DNA of 64,000 nucleotides from Rotaria socialis (GCA_905331475.1 CAJNYU010000337.1:1-64000), one strand, 5' to 3'; positions 1 through 13,300 are shown, counted from the first letter of the stretch. Translations and numbers: made by a program. Notes: a model not told the origin generated them from the sequence alone.

Positions 1-675
1 GATGGCAAATTCATTTTATTGTCAATATACATCAATGAACTAATATAAAATGTGAATTGATTTAAGCGTAACATACGATTAATAATGCGTCTCTTCAAAT
101 CGTTTCCATCAATAAATGTCTCACGATCACAGACGGTAGAACACAAACCAAGTACCTCTAGATTGGACATCCGATATAGTAATGGTAGGATTGTTTCATC
201 ATAATTCGAAATTTTGAAATAACAAGACAAAGAAAAACATCTTAGATTTGGCAAATCGCCCTAAAAAGAATTTTGTTATTCGACAATATAGAGATATTTC
301 TTACAAAACTAACTTGATTTTTGTAGTTTTGTGGATAATAAGCATTAACCATATCAACATAGAGCGTATGACGTTGACTAAAACGACCATCAAGAAGATA
401 GAGACAATTTGCGAAACATTGTACTCTGATATTTAACATCAAAAGACTTGAAGAATAAATATTTGGAGGTGACAGTTCCTCGAAATTGAATCGAAGAGGA
501 CTTCTATGCGATGATTCATACAATGTTAAAGCCGTCAGACGCGTGCAAACATTGAAGATATCAACACATATTTCTTCCACTGACAATGGTGCCTCATGAT
601 GATCATCACTTTTATTCGTCGTAATTAAAAGTGTTGTAATCTGACTTTTGAAAATACCAGATGACAGAATTTCAT
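1..675 (-). CDS. F-box/LRR-type protein fragment (bdelloid-expanded family), partial
   Basis: Two exons read right to left. The first is about 675-305, with an acceptor-like TTTAG just before it. The second runs from 260 off the left edge. A 44-bp intron (304-261, GTAAGA...TTTTTAG) joins them in phase 0. The protein contains blocks such as CLYLLDGRFSQRHTLYVDM, GDLPNLRCFSLSCYFK and LLYRMSNLEVLGLC, a style I recognise from the very large F-box-annotated family of bdelloid rotifers; these would be adaptor subunits of SCF ubiquitin ligases. No F-box is visible. The upstream 845 bases contain no matching exon, so either the N-terminal exon is missing or the copy is a 5'-truncated remnant. The left edge of the window cuts the C-terminus. 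Family call is moderate; function is inferred from the family name only. Confidence 0.6.
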
Positions 676-1520
676 CTAAATACATACGTATGTACAGTAT
701 TAGTTAGAAAAAAAAGTCTATGAAAATAATATCAATATATTTTCAATTGATCTAGTTATCTTTATTAGCTTAATACGTCTTTCACCTTTGTTTAAAATAA
801 TAAATGTGGAAACTTCGGATTTCATCCGAGAGTTATGTGTACTGCAAGAAGTGCATGGGACATATGAGTCATTCTAGAATGTTTGAACACCAAAATTATC
901 ATGAGAAACTAGGCAATTTGGGTTCTGAATTCAGTTTTTGTGCATTTTGAGACCTTTTTCAGGCGATGTTTCGTTAGAAAGCTACGATTTACTTCAAAAC
1001 TAGTATCAGATTCGGAATCAGCGTTAAAAGCTGAGTCGATTTATATATATGTTGTGAATAATTCTGAGAAGAAATTTTTTTTGAAAAATCCCTGTACTTC
1101 CCCTCAGGGATGATCTGATCAAAAATGACAATTTTTTCGATAACTCAGCCATTTCTTGACGGATCCTTTTCATCTTCGAACTCGACCAAGATATTGATGA
1201 GACAATTCTGTGCACAAAATTTCAGCTCAATCGAATGTAATAGGGAAGAGTTATCATGTAAACGGTCGGCCGGACACACTGACCGAGTCTAGTATATACT
1301 CACTTATTGAGTACCCAAAAAATGCATATTATCAGTTACGAATCAATATTTTAATTGTTCTTATCGTAAATGCAAAAAGATGATAGTATCAAAAGTGAAG
1401 ATATCCGTGAATAGAGAGTTACTCATGACTGGCAAGGACGTTCATACCCATAGGATTTATTAAGCTAAGTAATTTGATAAGAAACCAATAAATTTATTAC
1501 ATTAAGAATAAAAACAAACA
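676..1520. other. Intergenic, probably old repeat sequence
   Basis: No convincing gene. A block at about 840-1300 is more GC-rich than its surroundings and lacks a sustained reading frame. A 63-codon open frame on the minus strand (1024-1215) has no recognisable domain. The texture suggests a decayed repeat, but no terminal repeats were found. Confidence 0.35.
1493..1498 (-). terminator. Polyadenylation signal of the tincar-like gene
   Basis: AATAAA on the minus strand, about 23 bases past the stop codon of the tincar-like gene. Confidence 0.6.
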
Positions 1521-3667
1521 TCAAACTTGACTAACAAGCATATTCGCTGAACGATGGTGTTTCATATATTCTGATGACTTTTTTTGTTGAATAATTAATT
1601 GTTGAGCTCGGATTTTTGCTGCTTCTACTTGTTCTTGAGTGAAATTTTTTGCAGGTGGTTTAGGCGGTATTTTATTTCGTAACGAAACTTGTTTCAATGA
1701 ATTTACATCATTTTGTACCTTGGAAGGTTTATATAGACTTGAAACAGTTTTTCGTATCGCATCACGATATTGTATTTCATTATGATGATTATTGGTTTTA
1801 TTCTCACTTGCTAGCAATGATGGTGGCTGAACAACAATATCATTTCCATCATCATCATCATCATCATCACAATCAAACGCAGCCAACATTGTTGATTGTT
1901 GATTTAATGGTAAACTCCAATTTTTAGGACGGTTACGATAATAAATTTCCGATTGAAAAATACGAATTTTTTCATAAGGTTTTTGATAGATATTATCTGA
2001 TAATCTTCGTGCTGTTTTATCTTTCGATGAATAATGCCCATTCAATTCTGGCAATGATACTGCTGTTGATTGTATCGGTGTATTTTTCACCGTTAAACCA
2101 TGATTTGATAATGAAGATAATTGTTGTTCGCTATTGTGATTTTTTAAATGCCAATCGATTTTTGTTGTTAAATAAATCCATATTGCAAGAATAAGTAAAA
2201 CATGAACGATTTCATAAATAAATGTAATAAATAAAATTCTTAGACGTGTTTGAATATAAAGTAAAAATATATCATGAACAAGTGGCATTTTACATGATGT
2301 GTATAGTAATAAAATAATAATTGCAATCAAACTTGGACAATAATGTGAACAACGTTCATAACATGATGATTTACAGTAAAGATTTTTATGATATTTAAAA
2401 CGATTATATGCATAATAATAAAATGTTATTGACGATATATACACAAGAAATTCGAGCAGCAAATAAAGAAAAAATGTCGTATAAGGTTGATAAAGAAGTA
2501 AGTAACCAACATTATATGTAGAATCATTTGTATTGAAACATACATTTCTTAATAGTAATTGAAATGCACTGTACATCAAACACCATTGTAAAACATTAAG
2601 TGCAAGAGCAAGTGAATAAATTATGGAAAATATTTTTGATATTGACCAAAATACATAAGGTTCTCGTAGAATACAAATAAATGAAGCAAATAGAAAATTT
2701 AAAAGACTTAAACGTGAATAAGAATCGATTGAGAATGATAATGATGAAGACGTTATATTTGATGTTGTTAATTGTTTAGCAGTAGAAATTAAAGTAGACG
2801 ATGATATAAATGAAGGAGACCAGTCGAATAGTAGATCAAAATCAGTGTGCAGTAATAACACTAAACACACATTTAGAGAGAAAAATTTATCATTTGATTA
2901 AAGTATAGATTTCAATTTTTTATTTTCTACTTCTTCATAAATTATTACATAATCAATATTTTCTAATTAGCTCAGAGCCATTATCTATCTAAAAATGAAT
3001 CACTATAATCGAAATAGCAGGATTTTTTTTCTCAATTTCTCTAATTATATCACAGTAGAATTATATATTCTTAATTTAATACTGAATGAAACAAATAAAA
3101 TAATATCGTAATCTCTTGCGTTTTCTGAATCATAATTCATTTTCCCCGACAAAAAAAGATTTGTGTAATAATCGCTATGAGAATAATTATCAGCATATTT
3201 ATAGCTATAATTCTATTGATCATACCTGGATTTTTTAATCCAACCATAATTTGTTTCGCGTCAATTAATAAAGACGATATTATAATAAGAAAACTCATAG
3301 TTAAATGTAGAGTACTACTTAATGAGAAAAAATGATTCCAAAAACTGATGCATATTGATTTTTTTGATTTTCCTATACGAGTTTCATCGAAGTGATTGAT
3401 TTTTAATTGTTGATTGTCATTTGATAAATTTCCAATTTTGAATAATGCTGGATAAATAAAAAGAAAAAGAAGAACAAGGGATGTTAAAAGACAAATTTTT
3501 TGTATTAATAATTCGAATTTTGGTGATAACGAAGTTGATTTTGGCCATGGTAAACTATCATTAAAATAACATTGTTTAATACCAAAATAGACCAGAGTCA
3601 AATGAATTATTACAATAATTATTGCATACCAAATTCGAGAGAGACTAATAAATTTAGCTCGTACCAT
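1521..3667 (-). CDS. Tincar-like multipass membrane protein
   Basis: A first coding exon (3667 to about 3150) and a long last exon (2860-1521) are separated by a roughly 280-bp intron. The acceptor (GTGTGTTTAG, ending at 2861) is clear. The donor is not: the only GT in place is an atypical GTCGGG. The protein is about 620 residues. The N-terminal half has membrane segments around LPWPKSTS and the landmark LFKIGNLSNDNQQLK. The second half has LREPYVFWSISKIF, a Cys-rich loop (CYERCSHYCPS) followed by CKMPLVHD, and about five more hydrophobic helices. It then has a hydrophilic tail with an Asp run and KIPPKPPAK. The order matches tincar, an eight-pass protein of insects that is much longer there because of its tail. 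The molecular role of tincar is poorly defined. A YAG site lies 7 bases before the ATG. The match is from memory of the family pattern, so moderately sure. Confidence 0.62.
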
Positions 3668-3684
3668 TTCTTCTCTGATAAATA

Positions 3685-3704
3685 ACTGACTGACTGACTG
3701 ACTG
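3685..3704. repeat. (ACTG)n microsatellite
   Basis: Five perfect ACTG units just upstream of the tincar-like start codon, in its presumed 5' flank. Confidence 0.9.
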
Positions 3705-3709
3705 ATAAC

Positions 3710-6114
3710 ACGATTATCATATGCCCGCTCCGCTCTCTTTTCTTTCTAATGAACACTATTCTCGTTGTTGCTTTCTTTTTCTGCTTCCCCCCCCGTATAT
3801 ATCAGTAGTGGTTGCTCAAAGAGGAATGCATTAGCCAAGTGCACATATCTATTGATGGTGATATCGACCGATCGATTATTCTTCTTCCATTCTGTGATTG
3901 TATTTCGTTCATCATACACATGCAAGGAATATGCAGGATTACAGTCTGATCAGTTGAACAGGCTAGCTAATTATATATCAGATGGACTGAATAATCGTAC
4001 TAGTCTAGAATGTGTTTGTCCGATAACTGGAGAACACACTTTCCATATACAATTTTGTATATTTAGATGGAAAATAAATCAAGGCAATTATGTTTTGATT
4101 AATTTGACCTTTTCAATCCGTTGCACACATTTATGAAAAAATAGATGGAATAAACATATACATCAAACAAACAAATTTATTCGAATTTTCCTTCACGTAT
4201 TATTTTGATCTTCTCTATATTATTGTAAAATATTCAATATGGAATATTTGATATTTGGATATCTAACTATGATATGAGACATATTGATTCCTACGGGACA
4301 AAGAATGATAAAGTTTGACATCAATATGTTTTTTCTTCTTCTTCTTTAATAAATCTGACTATCATAGGCTAATGTACGTGACCTTTTTTGCACACAACAA
4401 ACAATTAAGATACATGACACAGGTCATACATATGTGGCAGTAGAGTTTAGAATCTCGTTGAAATTGGAATTGTTGATTATTCTATACATGTTATGAGAGA
4501 GTGACTCATAGAAATAAAATTTTATCAGTGAGTGATATGAGATAGTTTGATTGATTATGTAGATTCAAAAAACACGTTTTTGTTTCCAAGAGTAATTCTG
4601 TTAATCTTTCATGATTGAAGAGAAACAAATGAGAAAGATTCTGAAAAGATGTTTGTTTTAATACGCGGGACATAGGGACATTGATTTTTCTCTTTCGTTT
4701 TGCTTTCGAAGAAAAGACAGAAAGAGAGTTTCGCTATAGCTATTTCGAAGTACAGATCTCGAGCAGGTGGGATGAGAATGGAACAGTTTTTAATTCGATT
4801 GATATGGAAGGAAAGTAAATGTTTTTTTTAAATTTTTAATGAAATTAATAAAGATGTTTCTTATATTAGTCCATTTGATGTGTTATTATCAAAACAATGG
4901 TTCTTCGTTAAACAAATAAATAAGTTAATATAAAAGAAACTTCATAATTTATGACTGATCATTGTCTGTTTCATAGTGACGAAGATCGATTATTAAAACT
5001 CAAATTAATAACGAAATGATCATAAAAAAATTAGAATTTAATAAATTTTACTAAATCTTTTAGAATGTAAAACTCGGATAAATAAGTATTTATTTAATGA
5101 TGTAACATTATTGTCATAATCAACGAAGTATTTTATTTTCTTTTAATATCAAAGTATCAGTTCAGCAAGATACATTAATTACTGTACGACTCATACAAGC
5201 GAGATGAGAGCGCGTTGAGATAAATGAAAAATAAGAAATAAATTTTCTTTTGTTTTGGTCACCAATTTAAAAAAAGAAATCTAAATTATGATCAATTAGA
5301 AAATAGTTTGCTCAATCTAACTCATAGAAAAAAATTTCCATATCGTTCATATAATTTTATTTGCATTTTGGTTTTAGAATTTTTCTTTTCTTTGCTCTCT
5401 TTTGTGTCTATTTTCTCTATCTTTAATTAAATCTATTATTCCAATCTCAACTAAATTCTCATGTCAACTGTAACATATATGTGATGTGTAGATTCTTCTT
5501 TTATAATATGATTATGATTATGATTATCTGAGATTTTTCATTTGAAAAAAAAAGAAGAAATCTCTGTGTTAATCATAGTTTTCTTGTGCGTTCTATTTAC
5601 TGAATAAGATGCTTTATGGGTTAAACTGTTTTTTTTGCTTGTTGTTTGGATTTTCAGATGAATAGCATTCAATCGGAAATAATGATAAATTGATTTCAAT
5701 CTATAAATTTGTTGGAAAAAGAAAGAATTGTAGATTTCTTTCTTGTTTTTTATGAACACCAAAATCAAAACAGCTTAAAATTATCACTACGATGAAATTC
5801 GAAATAAATCTAGTCGTTGTCGAGTGAGCCAAGAAATAGCCGTATCAAATACATCGTACTTGTAATGAGAAATAAAACTATACTCAGTATTGAGAAACTC
5901 ATTAGTGATAGCAAAACTTCCGTTTCACTTTCTATAGTTCAAAACTCTCTACTTTTTTTAGTATATAAACTCTTGTTATTGTAGAGAAAATGTTGATCAT
6001 ATATATCTTGATCGACAAAATGCGCAAATAAAAAGGAAAAAATATTAACGTTTCCCATCGAGAATTGAGATATTTAATTACTATAATAAAATAACTAAAA
6101 ATGAATTATTTTTC
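3710..6114. other. Intergenic, nothing recognised
   Basis: A 2.4-kb AT-rich stretch between the tincar-like gene and the next candidate exon. Open frames here (for example 3765-4136 plus, 5538-5768 minus) have low-complexity or unrecognisable translations without convincing splice context. No repeat with defined ends was found. Confidence 0.4.
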
Positions 6115-6297
6115 TTACTTACTTTCACAGTTCAATACATATCCTAAGGAAAGACGGTACGACTGTTTCCCTTTCCGTTCGTAATGAAATTTCAGTTTTC
6201 TATCCTTATTCTTAAGTTCATATATATGAGCATCTTCTGTCAAAAGTAAGTGCGCACAACACGTTAGAATAAGCCATATATTATCCTGCACTATCAT
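6112..6297 (-). CDS. Candidate first exon of a small secreted protein
   Basis: An ATG at 6297 opens a frame of about 60 codons. It starts with a hydrophobic stretch (IWLILTCCAHLLL), is followed by a charged region rich in Lys and Arg, and runs into a textbook donor (GAAA then GTAAGT). A possible acceptor (TTTTTAG) sits about 10 bases before the ATG. This looks like the start of a secreted or membrane protein. I could not identify the downstream exon; candidate acceptors near 6080 and 5970 lead to short frames only. It may be a real first exon, an exon of a gene with distant continuation, or chance. It is about 280 bases from the prohormone-like gene on the other strand, so the two would be divergently transcribed. 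Confidence 0.3.
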
Positions 6298-6576
6298 TGT
6301 AAACGTCCTAAAAATGAAAGAACTTTTTAAACTAAAGTTAGTTAACGCAGCCCATTCAAATCATTTAAATGTTTGTCTTCGCAAAAAAACTAAAGGATAG
6401 ATGATATGATTAAGGCACCTAATTATAACGTTAGTCACTTTGAATCAAATGATGCTAATTTAAAAAGATAAAGCAAACAGCGTAATAATAGTTGTTCATG
6501 TCATTTTCACTAGAAAAAAACGTAAGTTTACTAGCTCCCATTTGAATTCTATTTCTAGTAAAAGCAACAAGCACAA

Positions 6577-6905
6577 ATGGCTCAACATTTCTATTCATTC
6601 ATAAGTCTCCGTTATGTACTCGTTTGGTTATGTATATCGATGATCATCATTGAGGTAAACTTCATCTCTCAAATCTCTCATCGACAAAATTCTTTCCCTT
6701 TCTTTTTTAGATTAGTCAAGCAATCAATGATGATTTATTTTTATCATCACTCGAGGATAACAACTATCATCCATTACAGCGCCGTAGTTCGAAAAAGGTA
6801 GCTCAAATGTTACAACAAATTTTACAACGTGGTGAAATGCAAGTTCAACCATATCGTATTCATGAATTTCTTCATCGACTTCATCGCCGAGAAGCAAACG
6901 ATTAA
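6577..6905 (+). CDS. Secreted 90-residue protein with prohormone architecture
   Basis: Two exons: 6577-6654 (26 codons) and 6711-6905 (64 codons plus stop), joined in phase 0 across a 56-bp intron (GTAAAC...TTTTTTAG). The product starts with a short polar segment and a hydrophobic core (YVLVWLCISMIII), consistent with a signal peptide cleaved near ISQA (residues 27-30). Dibasic sites follow at R50-R51, K54-K55 and R85-R86. Prohormone convertase cleavage at K55 and R85 would release a peptide of about 29 residues (56-84), rich in Gln and amphipathic, with a short tail EAND after R86. No Cys lies outside the signal region and there is no amidation Gly before R85. A YAG site (CTATTTCTAG) lies 18 bases before the ATG. 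I do not recognise the peptide. The gene model is well supported; the neuropeptide or hormone role is inference from layout alone. Confidence 0.6.
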
Positions 6906-6994
6906 CTTTAAAAACAAACATTTTATTCTTGCTTTATTGTATTCCAAAAAAAAACAGAAGAGTTTTTTCATCAACATTAAGAAGAAAAAAATTC

Positions 6995-7021
<27 letters not shown>
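6995..7021. repeat. (AT)n microsatellite
   Basis: A perfect run of about 13 AT units in the presumed 3' region of the prohormone-like gene. A similar run lies at about 7631-7652. Confidence 0.9.
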
Positions 7022-7027
<6 letters not shown>

Positions 7028-7335
7028 TCTTCGACAAATCTACATAGACAAAGGAAAAAGTTTGTGATGAAAATAATATAAAATGCAGGTTTTTTCAATT
7101 CAAAATTGAGCTTTTCTTCATTTCTTTTAAACTATTGTCTACGAAAAACACACAGAGCGAGATAGAGAAAGAGAATCTTAAGTATCTAACAAAAAACAAC
7201 ACTTGTTCTTAAGTGATCATAGAAAAAGAATTGCTAAGAGACACACACAAATACATAGTAAGTATTAAAAAAACGAAGAAATTTTGATATGGCCAAGACA
7301 AGGCATTTGCTAATCAACGGATAGGATATAATCTC

Positions 7336-10300
7336 TCACGGTGTTGTATCAACGCATAAACTACATGATCGATCAGTGCCCTAAAAATAATAAATTAGAT
7401 GAATTAGATAGATGAACAAAAATAATTTCGAAAGAAAATGAATTATCAAACTAAGCAAGATGAAGACAAGAGAATAGAGCAAAAAAATCAATTCAAGATG
7501 ATAACCCACTCTATCATCATTAGAATTACTGTTGTTGTTGGTATTGATATTATTGTTTGTTTGTGATAGAGTTTCATGATTTTTATCAAGTTCAGAAACT
7601 TTCAATGATATGGAGACCTTTACATGCATACATATATATATATATATATATAAACATAGTTAGACGTCAATAAGTAATATTTCGAAATGATAGACTCAGA
7701 TAAATCAAAGAAAATAACTCACTTTAGTAGGTGATGTTTGTGCCATTTCAGAACGTGATGGAGAATAATTTCGAGTGGGTGATCGATGAGGGTTTGCTCT
7801 AAAAATATTGATTTTCACAAATATATTTTCTTTATAAAAACAAAATAAGTCTTTTTACGTTATGCCGGCTGATGTACTACGATATCGTGCATCATAGTCA
7901 ATGTGCGATGTAAGATCAGTTAACTTCCGTAAATCCTGAGCTGCTTTTTCACTATAATTCATTTGAATAAGCGATATGATTTATTTAATTGAAAGTAAAT
8001 GAATGAAATTTACCGTTCAAATCTTTCACTTGTTAATTGTCGTTTAAATCGATCGTTATCTGTTTCTAAGCCAATAATTTGTGCTCTTAATGCAGCTATT
8101 TCTTTACTTTGACTTTGCCTGAAAGAAAAAACAACACACACACACACGCGAAATGTCGTATCTAAAATAAATATAATCAATTCATACACTTTGAGATCAT
8201 TCATATTTGCTCGATCTTTTATTGATTGTAATTCTGAATCTTTTTCTTGTGCATGCATTTGCGATTGAAATTCTTTTTCTCTTGATGAGCCAATAATATC
8301 TTCTAAATTATGTACCATGGCTTTTTCATTAAGTATTTGTGTACGTAACATATCAATTTCGATTTTCATATCACTTATAGCAGCATGCAATTGTTCATTT
8401 TCAATTTCCTTTGAAGTTAATTGTCGAATAATTTGTTCTTTTTTTGTTTCAACTGTTGAATTAAGATCACGAACATTTGTTATTTCACTAGCATAATTTT
8501 GTTTATCGATTTGTAGTTTTTTTATAGTTTCTTCATTACGTTGCAATGAACGATTCATATTTGATAGTTGAAGTTCATATTCTTGACCAACAGATAAATG
8601 CTGAAGAAAAAAAGAAAAAGAATATTTAACAACAAATAAAAAGTTGAAAATTTTCGTTACATACTTGTTGAAGTTCTCGTTCAAGGTATTCAGTACGTTC
8701 TGCTAATCGTTTCATATCAGCTGATTTTATTAATAATTCCTGTTTAAGATTAGCTGCTTGAGAATCCATATCGGCTAAAGTTAATTTTGCACGACTTAAT
8801 TCATTTGTTGCTTCACGATATTGTTCAAATAAAGTTGTTCGATCATTTTCCTAGAGAACAAAACCAAAAAAATTAAAATTGAATTTTCCTTAGCACTTTT
8901 AAAAAGGCCTTCATTTTATTTCAAATGAAGATTTTGTACTTATAAAATAATTTATACAATAAATTTTGATTTACCTTTTGCGAGATCACATTTTCACATT
9001 TTGATATTTCTTTAATATATTCTTGTACTTGTGATTTGAGATTTTCTTTATCATCAATAACATGTTCAAGTTCTTGATGAAGTGCCTAGCAACATGTGAT
9101 AAAAGACAAATTTTTGAATGTTTAAATGAAAAATGCTAAAATTTCTTGGATTAACGTTATGTTTCTGATTTGAAATAAATTTACTGAAAATTATCTGCAG
9201 AATTATAGGGAGCTATTAGTTGTTTTTTTTGTATTAAAAGAGACATGAAATGTAGCATACTGATATAGAAGAGAATTATATCTTGTTCTTACGTGTATGT
9301 ATAATTTTTTCAATTAAAAAACAAACAACACCTAATTTTCCTCGTGTCTAGTCATCTTCAAAACTTGACAGGATTGATCCTCTCTATCTCTCATGTAGAA
9401 GTAGAAAAAAATGAAATTTTGTTTTTACAATGCTTTCTTTTTATTGATATTGTGTATGTATGTTTTCTTGATTTCCATTTCATTTGGAAATTCATAAGAT
9501 TTAATTTCAGTTTAACTAATCTTATAAAACTGTCCCATATATGACAAAATAATTTAATTATAGTTCAATGTTAAATTTAGAATCTTTTCCATTGACGAAT
9601 GCACGCTACTATCTTTTCTTATATGCTGACTGACTCATGCTCTCACAGTATAACTCATTTGTCGCTCATTAATAAAAAGGTCACGGCTCCAAGTTAGCTT
9701 CAAGGTTCTAGAACAAATACTCACAATATGGAATTGATTTGCAATGTGACGACAAAATAATTCTCAAAAAATAGTTTCATTAAATTGGCAGAGAAACATG
9801 TTAGAGGTGTCTAGAGAATAATCTATCGATCTATTCAAAGTGAAACAACATGAGATATGTGTATTAATCAGGCTGCTTTGTTGACTCATGTCACTTGCAA
9901 TTATTCATGAGGTGTTACGCGAAAAGAAACAGATTCTCTCCACACAATAGAAAATCTTCTCATATTAAACGACTACCTACAGTGGAACTACGTGCCAGAT
10001 ATAATAGAAGATTCTCTCCAACTAATTGGCTTCCCAAAATATATTGGAGCTCAAATAAGGTTAATTAAATGAAAGATGCTTGATTTTCGGAATTTTGAAT
10101 AGGAAATCTTATAGAAATTGACCTTGAAAGTATTTCTGGGCAATGACCATCTAAAAATAGATTACATTTTTTACATATGAAAAGTCTCTTTGTCCATGGG
10201 AAAACTCTTTCAAATTGAAGCTACGAAAATGAATTGACCGCAAAGGAAGCTCAAATAGATCGTCTCTTCTACGAAGAGGTTTTAGCAGTTGCTTTAGAAG

Positions 10301-13300
10301 ATTTCCATAATGCAAATAGTTAATTTTTTTCTTTTGGTACTTCTATCTACGAGTATGTTTAATAAGCCAAGAGTTTCAGGGACTTCGTAACATTTCAATC
10401 AATTCTAAAAAAAAACAGCTCTCAACTTTTAGTAACGCTTTATGAGTTCCTGTCTTCATTCTGGAATAATATTTAACATAGATAATTTGGTCAAAATAAA
10501 TTATTGAATTAATATAAACAGAAAAACCAACATTTAAAAAATTTTCATTTCTTACTTGATTTTCACGTGTAACAGTTAAGAGATCATCTTGTAAGCGTTT
10601 ATTATCTCGTGCACTAAGATCAAGTTTACGTCGATATTCATTTAATTCTTCAAGATTTCGATCAAGTTGCATTCTCATACTTGATATTTCTTTTAATTTT
10701 TGTTTCGTATCATCTTTTGAACGACTAAAATTTGCAAAAAATGAATATGATTAAATGATTTCGTTTTTTTTTTCATTAAATGAAGTTTACTCTAATGCTG
10801 CTTCTAATTCTGCAACCATCATATTAAGTTCTTCAATACGACGTGTTTTTGAATTAATTTCTTGTATTAAATGTAAATTTTCTTCTGCTTTCAGATCAAG
10901 TTCACTACATAAACGATCTTTTTCTTTATCAAGCGTTTGAACTGTTGTACGAACAGTATGAAAATCGTCTTTTATATCTTTATTTGTTTCTTGCATATCA
11001 TCTAAATGAACAAAAGAAAATTAAATATTAATATTCAAAATAGAAATCAATTGTTCAACACATACAAAGTTTCTTTTCAAGTCTTAAGATTTTATCGTCT
11101 TGTGCTCGAAGTTCTTCTTTTTTCAAATTCAATTGTCGTTGATTTTCTTGTACGAGACGTTCAGCTTCTTCAGATAAGTATCTTAGTTGTGATGAAGTTG
11201 TCTTTTGATCATTCAATTCTTGATTTAATTGTGAAATTGTAAATGATTGTTCATCGAATTTACTTTCAAAAGCTTTTATTTGTTCACGTAATAAATGATT
11301 TTGTTGCAGAATTTCTTCACGATCATTATCAAGCTTGAAAATAATAAAAACGAATTTGTATTGTAAAACAAATTATGCAATTTTGTTGAGTTAGATGACC
11401 ACTTATCATTTGAAAACCTATCAATACCGTTTTGGTAAGCAACTCGAGACGAGTCAAGCAGTATATCGAAAGCTGCATTTTCATCGAGTTTTAATGATCC
11501 TGAGAAGCTAGGTACCAATTATGAGATATTATAACAGACGCGAATCATATTTCAGAGTATCATGACTGAATGTGATGTCAGCAAATCAATGTTTATCTCG
11601 ATTTCTTTGAATTTAATGAAACAGAAATGAATTGAATCTTCTATCATATATACCTAATACTTAATACAAACAAATTTCTAGAGAATCAGAATCATCGAAT
11701 TTTCTTAACATTTGTAATTTTTCACTTTCATGATGTTTTAAATTTCTCGATATTCTTTCTCAAATCAAAAATTGAAAAACTGTACAACTTTCTCATAGTG
11801 CAGACCAACATCTCAGTATGAGTGCTAATGAGTTGTGCTTGAAACTGAACTTAAAAACGCCTATTATTTGATTCATTTACATAGAAAACTGTATGATGTT
11901 TGTAATATGTACCTCCTGATTGGAAAACTGCAGCTATCCATAGAAAACTAGTCATGTCACACCGTTTAAAATTTCTCAAATAATGTTTCCTCTTAATGCT
12001 TCAGCACGCTGATTACATATGACATACATAAAAATATCCTCATGGATAGTATGTGGTTAGTCAGTATGCATGGGAAGCTTAAGTAATTAAGCGGAAGGAA
12101 CTCTGAGTCAGGCCGGCCTTCTGTCCAGAGCTGCAGCTAGTAATAGTTGTAGGAAAAATATCGGGCTCTTGAAACTGTCTCCGGACAGCACCCTATACTG
12201 AAAGGTAGCCGCAAGGCAAGGGTTTCTTTCTTTCTTTCTTTTCTAATGCTTCAGAAGATTGACTTGAGCACATCAAATTGATTTTTACCATTCGGTCATA
12301 CTATAGGTAAATATTTACTACTCACTCAAATTTAGTGTCTACGAGCATCAAAACTTTCCCTGATGAAAATACTAAGTACAATATGAAGTATAATGTGCAT
12401 CACAAATTGCTCTACCAAACGACATAGATAGCTTTTAAGATGAGCAGTCACCATTGTATTCGATAGAGTTCTCTAAAGTTTACTTTTCGTATTTCAACTT
12501 GAAGATCTTCAATACATTGTTCAAATCGTGCCCGTTCATTTAAGTTAGTATCTGTTCCAATCTAAGTATAAATTTAAAAAATTGAATAGAAAACAAAAAG
12601 AATTCACTTGTTGACACATACGCGTAAACGTTCTCGTAATGAATCCCGTTCGTTGGTTGCTGTACGCGCTTCAATGATGGCTAAAAACGCATAAGATAAG
12701 ATTTTATGGAAAAGTTTTATGAAGAATCAGACAAACCGGTATCACGTTCATTTTCAACTTTACGTAAAATTGATTGAGCAGCAAGAGAAACTTTTGGTGT
12801 TTGAACATTTTGAAGTAAATCGTGACGAGTCTTCTGTAATTCCTCTTTGGTCTATAAAATGAATTCTCGTTGTAATTCTTATGGAATAATAAAAAGTAAC
12901 AAAACTAACTTGTTCATAGAGAACATTTAAATTATCTCGTTCATTGGTAAGTACTTTTATATTACCCTGAATCTAATTGAATCAAAATAGAAAAATAAAT
13001 TAATCGAATTCTTTTTCATTCATACCTCTGCCATACGACGTTCAAATTTATTCAGTAATAGTTGTAAATCTTCTTTCTCACGCATTACTTTACCCAATTG
13101 AGTTTCATCCATGTCCTACAATATGAAAATTGTTATTAAATCATACTTTTAGAAAATATGATTAGGAAAATTAGATATTCATTTGTAGAAATATAAGAAG
13201 TCTTACGAAATATTTAAAAACTATTGTCGAAAAAATTGAAGGGTAGACATAGATGTAACTACGGGATGAGAGCGAATGAACGCGTGATCAATACCTGAAC

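Noticed and set aside
3765..4136. 123-codon plus-strand open frame
   Set aside because: The translation has no domain, and it has no splice or promoter context that would make it part of a gene. Likely chance.
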